DNA from: an uncultured Flavobacteriales bacterium
GTDB taxonomy: Bacteria; Bacteroidota; Bacteroidia; Flavobacteriales_E; Vicingaceae
Direction: 5' to 3'
DNA length: 7,957 nucleotides
Assembly (NCBI GenBank): GCA_937925525.1
Contig: CALALS010000053.1
Location: 1 to 7,957, forward strand
Below are positions 6,121 to 7,957 of the stretch, piece after piece; the stretch's first letter is position 1, and the number at the start of each line of letters is the position of its first letter. The notes below the pieces were generated by a model. The model saw nothing but the letters and a program-made list of their open reading frames with translations, ran no database searches and was not told the origin of the DNA. Position numbers and translations under genes: made by a program.

Positions 6121-7662
6121 ATGGACATCATTAGTATTGTTATTGGTATTGTGGCAGGAGCGGTTCTTGGAACAATTGTTTTCTTTCTCATATTTAAAAA
6201 GGGAATTGATAAACAAAAGAATCAGGCATTGGCAGATGCTAAGGCAGAAGCAGAAGTTCTTAAAAAGGATAAAATACTTCAAGCCAAAGAAAAATTTCTT
6301 GAATTAAAAGAAGAACACGAAAAAGAAATTAATAAAAGGGAGCGAAAAATGGCGGAAGCTGAAAAGAAATTTCAGCAAAAAGAATCAGCTCTTAGCAAAC
6401 AACTTTCTGAAGTAAGTAAGCGTGAAAATGATATTAATTCTTTGAAAGGAAATCTTGCTAAACAGCAAGAGATACTGGAGCTAAAAGAAAAGGAATTAGA
6501 AAAGAAACATCACGAGCATGTAAAAAAATTAGAGGCAGTTTCAGGCCTTTCTAAAGATGATGCAAAGGCAGAAATCATTGAAGCCTTAAAAGCAGAAGCC
6601 AAAACAGAGGCGATGGCTTATGTGAAAGACATTATGGAAGAAGCCAAAATTAATGCAGATAACGAAGCTCGTAAAATTGTTGTTCAAAGTATCCAAAGAG
6701 TGGCTACCGAACAAGCCATAGAAAACTCAGTGAGTGTGTTTCATATCGAAAGTGATGATATGAAAGGAAGAATTATAGGTAGAGAGGGTAGAAATATTAG
6801 AGCTTTAGAGGCAGCAACAGGTGTTGAAGTAATTGTGGATGATACTCCGGAGGCTATTATTTTATCTTGCTTCGATTCGGTTAGAAGAGAAATTGCTCGT
6901 TTATCACTACATCAATTAGTTGGTGACGGTAGAATTCACCCGGCTAGAATTGAAGAGGTAGTTGCAAAAGTTCACAAGCAAATAAATAATGAAATTATAG
7001 AAACAGGAAAACGAACCTGTATTGATTTAGGAATTCACGGTTTACATCCTGAGTTATTAAAAATGGTAGGAAGAATGAAATATCGTTCGTCTTACGGACA
7101 AAACTTATTACAACATTCCAGAGAGGTGGCTAACCTTTGTGCAACTATGGCTTCTGAATTAGGTCTAAACCCAAAAATTGCCAAAAGAGCCGGATTGTTA
7201 CATGATATTGGTAAAGTTCCTGAAGATGAGCCGGAATTACCACATGCTATCTTAGGAATGAAGTTGGCAGAAAAGTATAATGAAAAACCTGATGTATGTA
7301 ATGCCATCGGTGCTCACCATGATGAAATTGAAATGACAACTTTAATTTCTCCAATCGTACAAGTTTGTGATGCTATTTCAGGAGCAAGACCGGGCGCAAG
7401 AAGGGAAGTGGTAGAAGCATATATTAATAGAATTAAAGAATTAGAAACAATGGGGATGAGTTATCCCGGAGTATCTAAGGCATTTGCAATTCAGGCAGGA
7501 AGAGAGTTGAGAGTTATGGTGGAAGCAGAACAAGTAACCGACCAACAAGCCGATATGTTATCCTTTGATATTGCTCAGCGTATTCAAACAGAAATGACTT
7601 ATCCCGGGCAAGTAAAAGTAACGGTAATAAGAGAAAAGCGTGCAGTTAATGTTGCTAAATAA
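6121..7662 (+). CDS. rny: Ribonuclease Y
   Basis: RNase Y is a membrane-anchored endoribonuclease that starts mRNA decay and processing. The 513-residue protein has the family layout: an N-terminal membrane helix (about residues 3-25), a long charged coiled coil (about 28-140), a KH RNA-binding domain with the GREG loop in GRIIGREGRNIRALE (about 216-230), and a C-terminal HD domain. The HD motif is in GLLHDIGK, with H361 and D362; an upstream ligand H332 (LLQHSREV), the AHHDE motif (about 398-402) and a CDAISGARPGAR block (about 416-427) are also present. All look intact, and length is close to the usual 520. A GTG directly precedes the ATG at 6121; I take the ATG because the extra codon adds nothing. 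It lies just after the 6S candidate and its T tract, and I see no convincing promoter between them, so expression may depend on read-through. The N-terminal anchor would place it at the inner membrane. Confidence 0.97.
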   Translation: MDIISIVIGIVAGAVLGTIVFFLIFKKGIDKQKNQALADAKAEAEVLKKDKILQAKEKFLELKEEHEKEINKRERKMAEAEKKFQQKESALSKQLSEVSKRENDINSLKGNLAKQQEILELKEKELEKKHHEHVKKLEAVSGLSKDDAKAEIIEALKAEAKTEAMAYVKDIMEEAKINADNEARKIVVQSIQRVATEQAIENSVSVFHIESDDMKGRIIGREGRNIRALEAATGVEVIVDDTPEAIILSCFDSVRREIARLSLHQLVGDGRIHPARIEEVVAKVHKQINNEIIETGKRTCIDLGIHGLHPELLKMVGRMKYRSSYGQNLLQHSREVANLCATMASELGLNPKIAKRAGLLHDIGKVPEDEPELPHAILGMKLAEKYNEKPDVCNAIGAHHDEIEMTTLISPIVQVCDAISGARPGARREVVEAYINRIKELETMGMSYPGVSKAFAIQAGRELRVMVEAEQVTDQQADMLSFDIAQRIQTEMTYPGQVKVTVIREKRAVNVAK

Positions 7663-7675
7663 TTGTTTAGCAATA
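7650..7675 (+). repeat. Inverted repeat straddling the rny stop codon
   Basis: TTGCTAAA (7652-7659) and TTTAGCAA (7666-7673) are perfect inverted copies, extendable by a G-U and a U-A pair to 10 bp (7650-7675). The six-base loop TAATTG contains the TAA stop of rny. There is no T tract after it, so it is not a standard intrinsic terminator; an mRNA 3'-end stabilising hairpin is possible. Confidence 0.6.
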
Positions 7676-7689
7676 GAGTATAAAAAAAC

Positions 7690-7722
7690 TTTTGAAAAAA
7701 TACTTTCAAAAATTGCCTTTTT
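7690..7722 (+). terminator. Weak AT-rich terminator-like hairpin after rny
   Basis: TTTTGAAA (7690-7697) pairs with TTTCAAAA (7704-7711) around a six-base loop, and five T residues follow at 7718-7722 after a short gap (TTGCC). With only one G-C pair in the stem it would be weak. Its 3' side also borders the -33 element of the tRNA promoter, so this may be chance. Confidence 0.25.
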
Positions 7723-7742
7723 AATGAATGCTTGTATATTTG
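7713..7742 (+). promoter_or_regulatory. Promoter of tRNA-Lys
   Basis: TTG (7713-7715), a 19-base spacer and TATATTTG (7735-7742) give a near-perfect Bacteroidota promoter. Transcription would start near 7748-7750, about 13 bases before the mature tRNA 5' end. This is the strongest promoter match in the window. Confidence 0.78.
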
Positions 7743-7761
7743 CACTCGCTTTAAAAAAGCC

Positions 7762-7834
7762 GATTCCGTAGCTCAGCTGGTAGAGCACAACACTTTTAAT
7801 GTTGGGGTCCTGGGTTCGAGCCCCAGCGGGATCA
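7762..7834 (+). tRNA. tRNA-Lys (anticodon UUU)
   Basis: This is a complete 73-base cloverleaf. The acceptor GATTCCG pairs with CGGGATC (one T-G), the D arm is GCTC/GAGC, and the anticodon arm is CAACA/TGTTG around the loop CTTTTAA with anticodon TTT at 7795-7797. The T arm is CTGGG/CCCAG around TTCGAGC. The discriminator is A7834. The next bases are CAA, so the CCA end is not encoded and must be added by tRNA nucleotidyltransferase, as is usual in this phylum. It decodes AAA and AAG. Confidence 0.97.
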
Positions 7835-7842
7835 CAAAAATG

Positions 7843-7870
7843 AAAAGGTTGCTGAAAAAGCAGCCTTTTT
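7843..7870 (+). terminator. Intrinsic terminator after tRNA-Lys
   Basis: AAAAGGTTGCT (7843-7853) pairs with AGCAGCCTTTT (7859-7869), 11 bp with one U-G pair, around a GAAAA loop, ending in a T run to 7870. The A and T flanks make it symmetrical. It lies 8 bases after the tRNA and ends the tRNA-Lys transcript. Confidence 0.8.
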
Positions 7871-7895
7871 GCTTTATTGAAATAATGTAAATTTG
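7868..7895 (+). promoter_or_regulatory. Candidate promoter of tRNA-Leu
   Basis: TAAATTTG (7888-7895) is an exact TAnnTTTG match, 9 bases before the tRNA-Leu gene. The best -33 candidate is TTTG (7868-7871), in the T run of the preceding terminator, with a 16-base spacer that is shorter than usual. A separate promoter would let tRNA-Leu be transcribed despite the terminator. Confidence 0.5.
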
Positions 7896-7904
7896 TCTTT
7901 AATT

Positions 7905-7957
7905 ACCCGAGTGCTGGAATTGGTAGACAGGCACGGTTGAGGGCCGTGTGTCAATAG
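7905..7957 (+). tRNA. tRNA-Leu (anticodon GAG), 3'-truncated by the window end
   Basis: The 5' half of a class II tRNA is visible: acceptor strand ACCCGAG (7905-7911), then TG, a D arm CTG/CAG with a GAATTGGTAGA loop, and an anticodon arm CACGG/CCGTG around TTGAGGG with anticodon GAG at 7939-7941. The sequence after it (TGTCAATAG) is the start of the long variable arm expected for leucine. The T arm and acceptor 3' strand lie outside the window. It would decode CUC and CUU. Confidence 0.92.

Noticed and set aside
7558..7788. Minus-strand open frame overlapping the rny end and tRNA-Lys
   Set aside because: It runs antisense through rny, the promoter and the tRNA gene; no signal of coding.
7762..7957. 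tRNA cluster as an integration (att) site
   Set aside because: No integrase, direct repeat of a tRNA 3' end or foreign-looking DNA is present in the window.

Overview
The window looks like a piece of a Bacteroidota (Bacteroidetes) chromosome, most like Flavobacteriia or a close relative. Four things point there. The DNA is AT-rich. Ribosome binding sites are weak or absent. Several promoters carry the TAnnTTTG -7 element typical of the phylum. The gene content also fits: an acyloxyacyl hydrolase-like barrel, a head-GIN lipoprotein, and a zapB-like/zapA/6S/rny block. The complete tRNA gene does not encode its CCA end. I see no insertion sequence, phage gene, CRISPR array or other clear sign of transfer.

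Left part (1-2575, plus strand): the 3' part of a family 5 (peptide/solute) ABC-transporter binding protein runs in from outside the window. It is followed by a complete M42 metallo-aminopeptidase with its own promoter-like -7 element. Both would fit peptide acquisition and breakdown, but their linkage is only positional.

Middle (2577-4399, minus strand): a two-gene envelope operon runs convergent to the peptidase, with one base between the stop codons. The first gene encodes a secreted outer-membrane barrel related to PagL/acyloxyacyl hydrolase. The second, overlapping by ATGA, encodes a lipoprotein with a head-GIN (DUF2807) beta-helix domain. Its promoter region is shared, divergently, with mazG.

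Right part (about 4440-7662, plus strand): mazG (NTP pyrophosphohydrolase) is followed by a separate promoter and a cell-division/RNA block. That block is a small ZapB-like coiled-coil protein, ZapA (with a TTG start, four bases after the previous stop), a non-coding gap that folds like 6S RNA, and ribonuclease Y (rny). The 6S candidate is the most interesting item. It has a long interrupted closing stem, an asymmetric central bubble with a small side hairpin, and an apical stem-loop. Its basal G+C helix runs directly into seven T residues, so the closing stem may double as an intrinsic terminator just before rny. A zapA-6S RNA linkage is also known in gammaproteobacteria.

Right edge (7663-7957): an inverted repeat straddles the rny stop codon. 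Next come a well-formed promoter, tRNA-Lys(UUU), an intrinsic terminator, another promoter-like element and the 5' part of tRNA-Leu(GAG), which is cut by the window end.

Most of the window is ordinary housekeeping and envelope DNA. I do not see a radically new multi-gene system. The items worth a second look are the 6S RNA candidate and its link to rny, the non-canonical active-site residue in the PagL-like protein, and the start-codon and terminator details.
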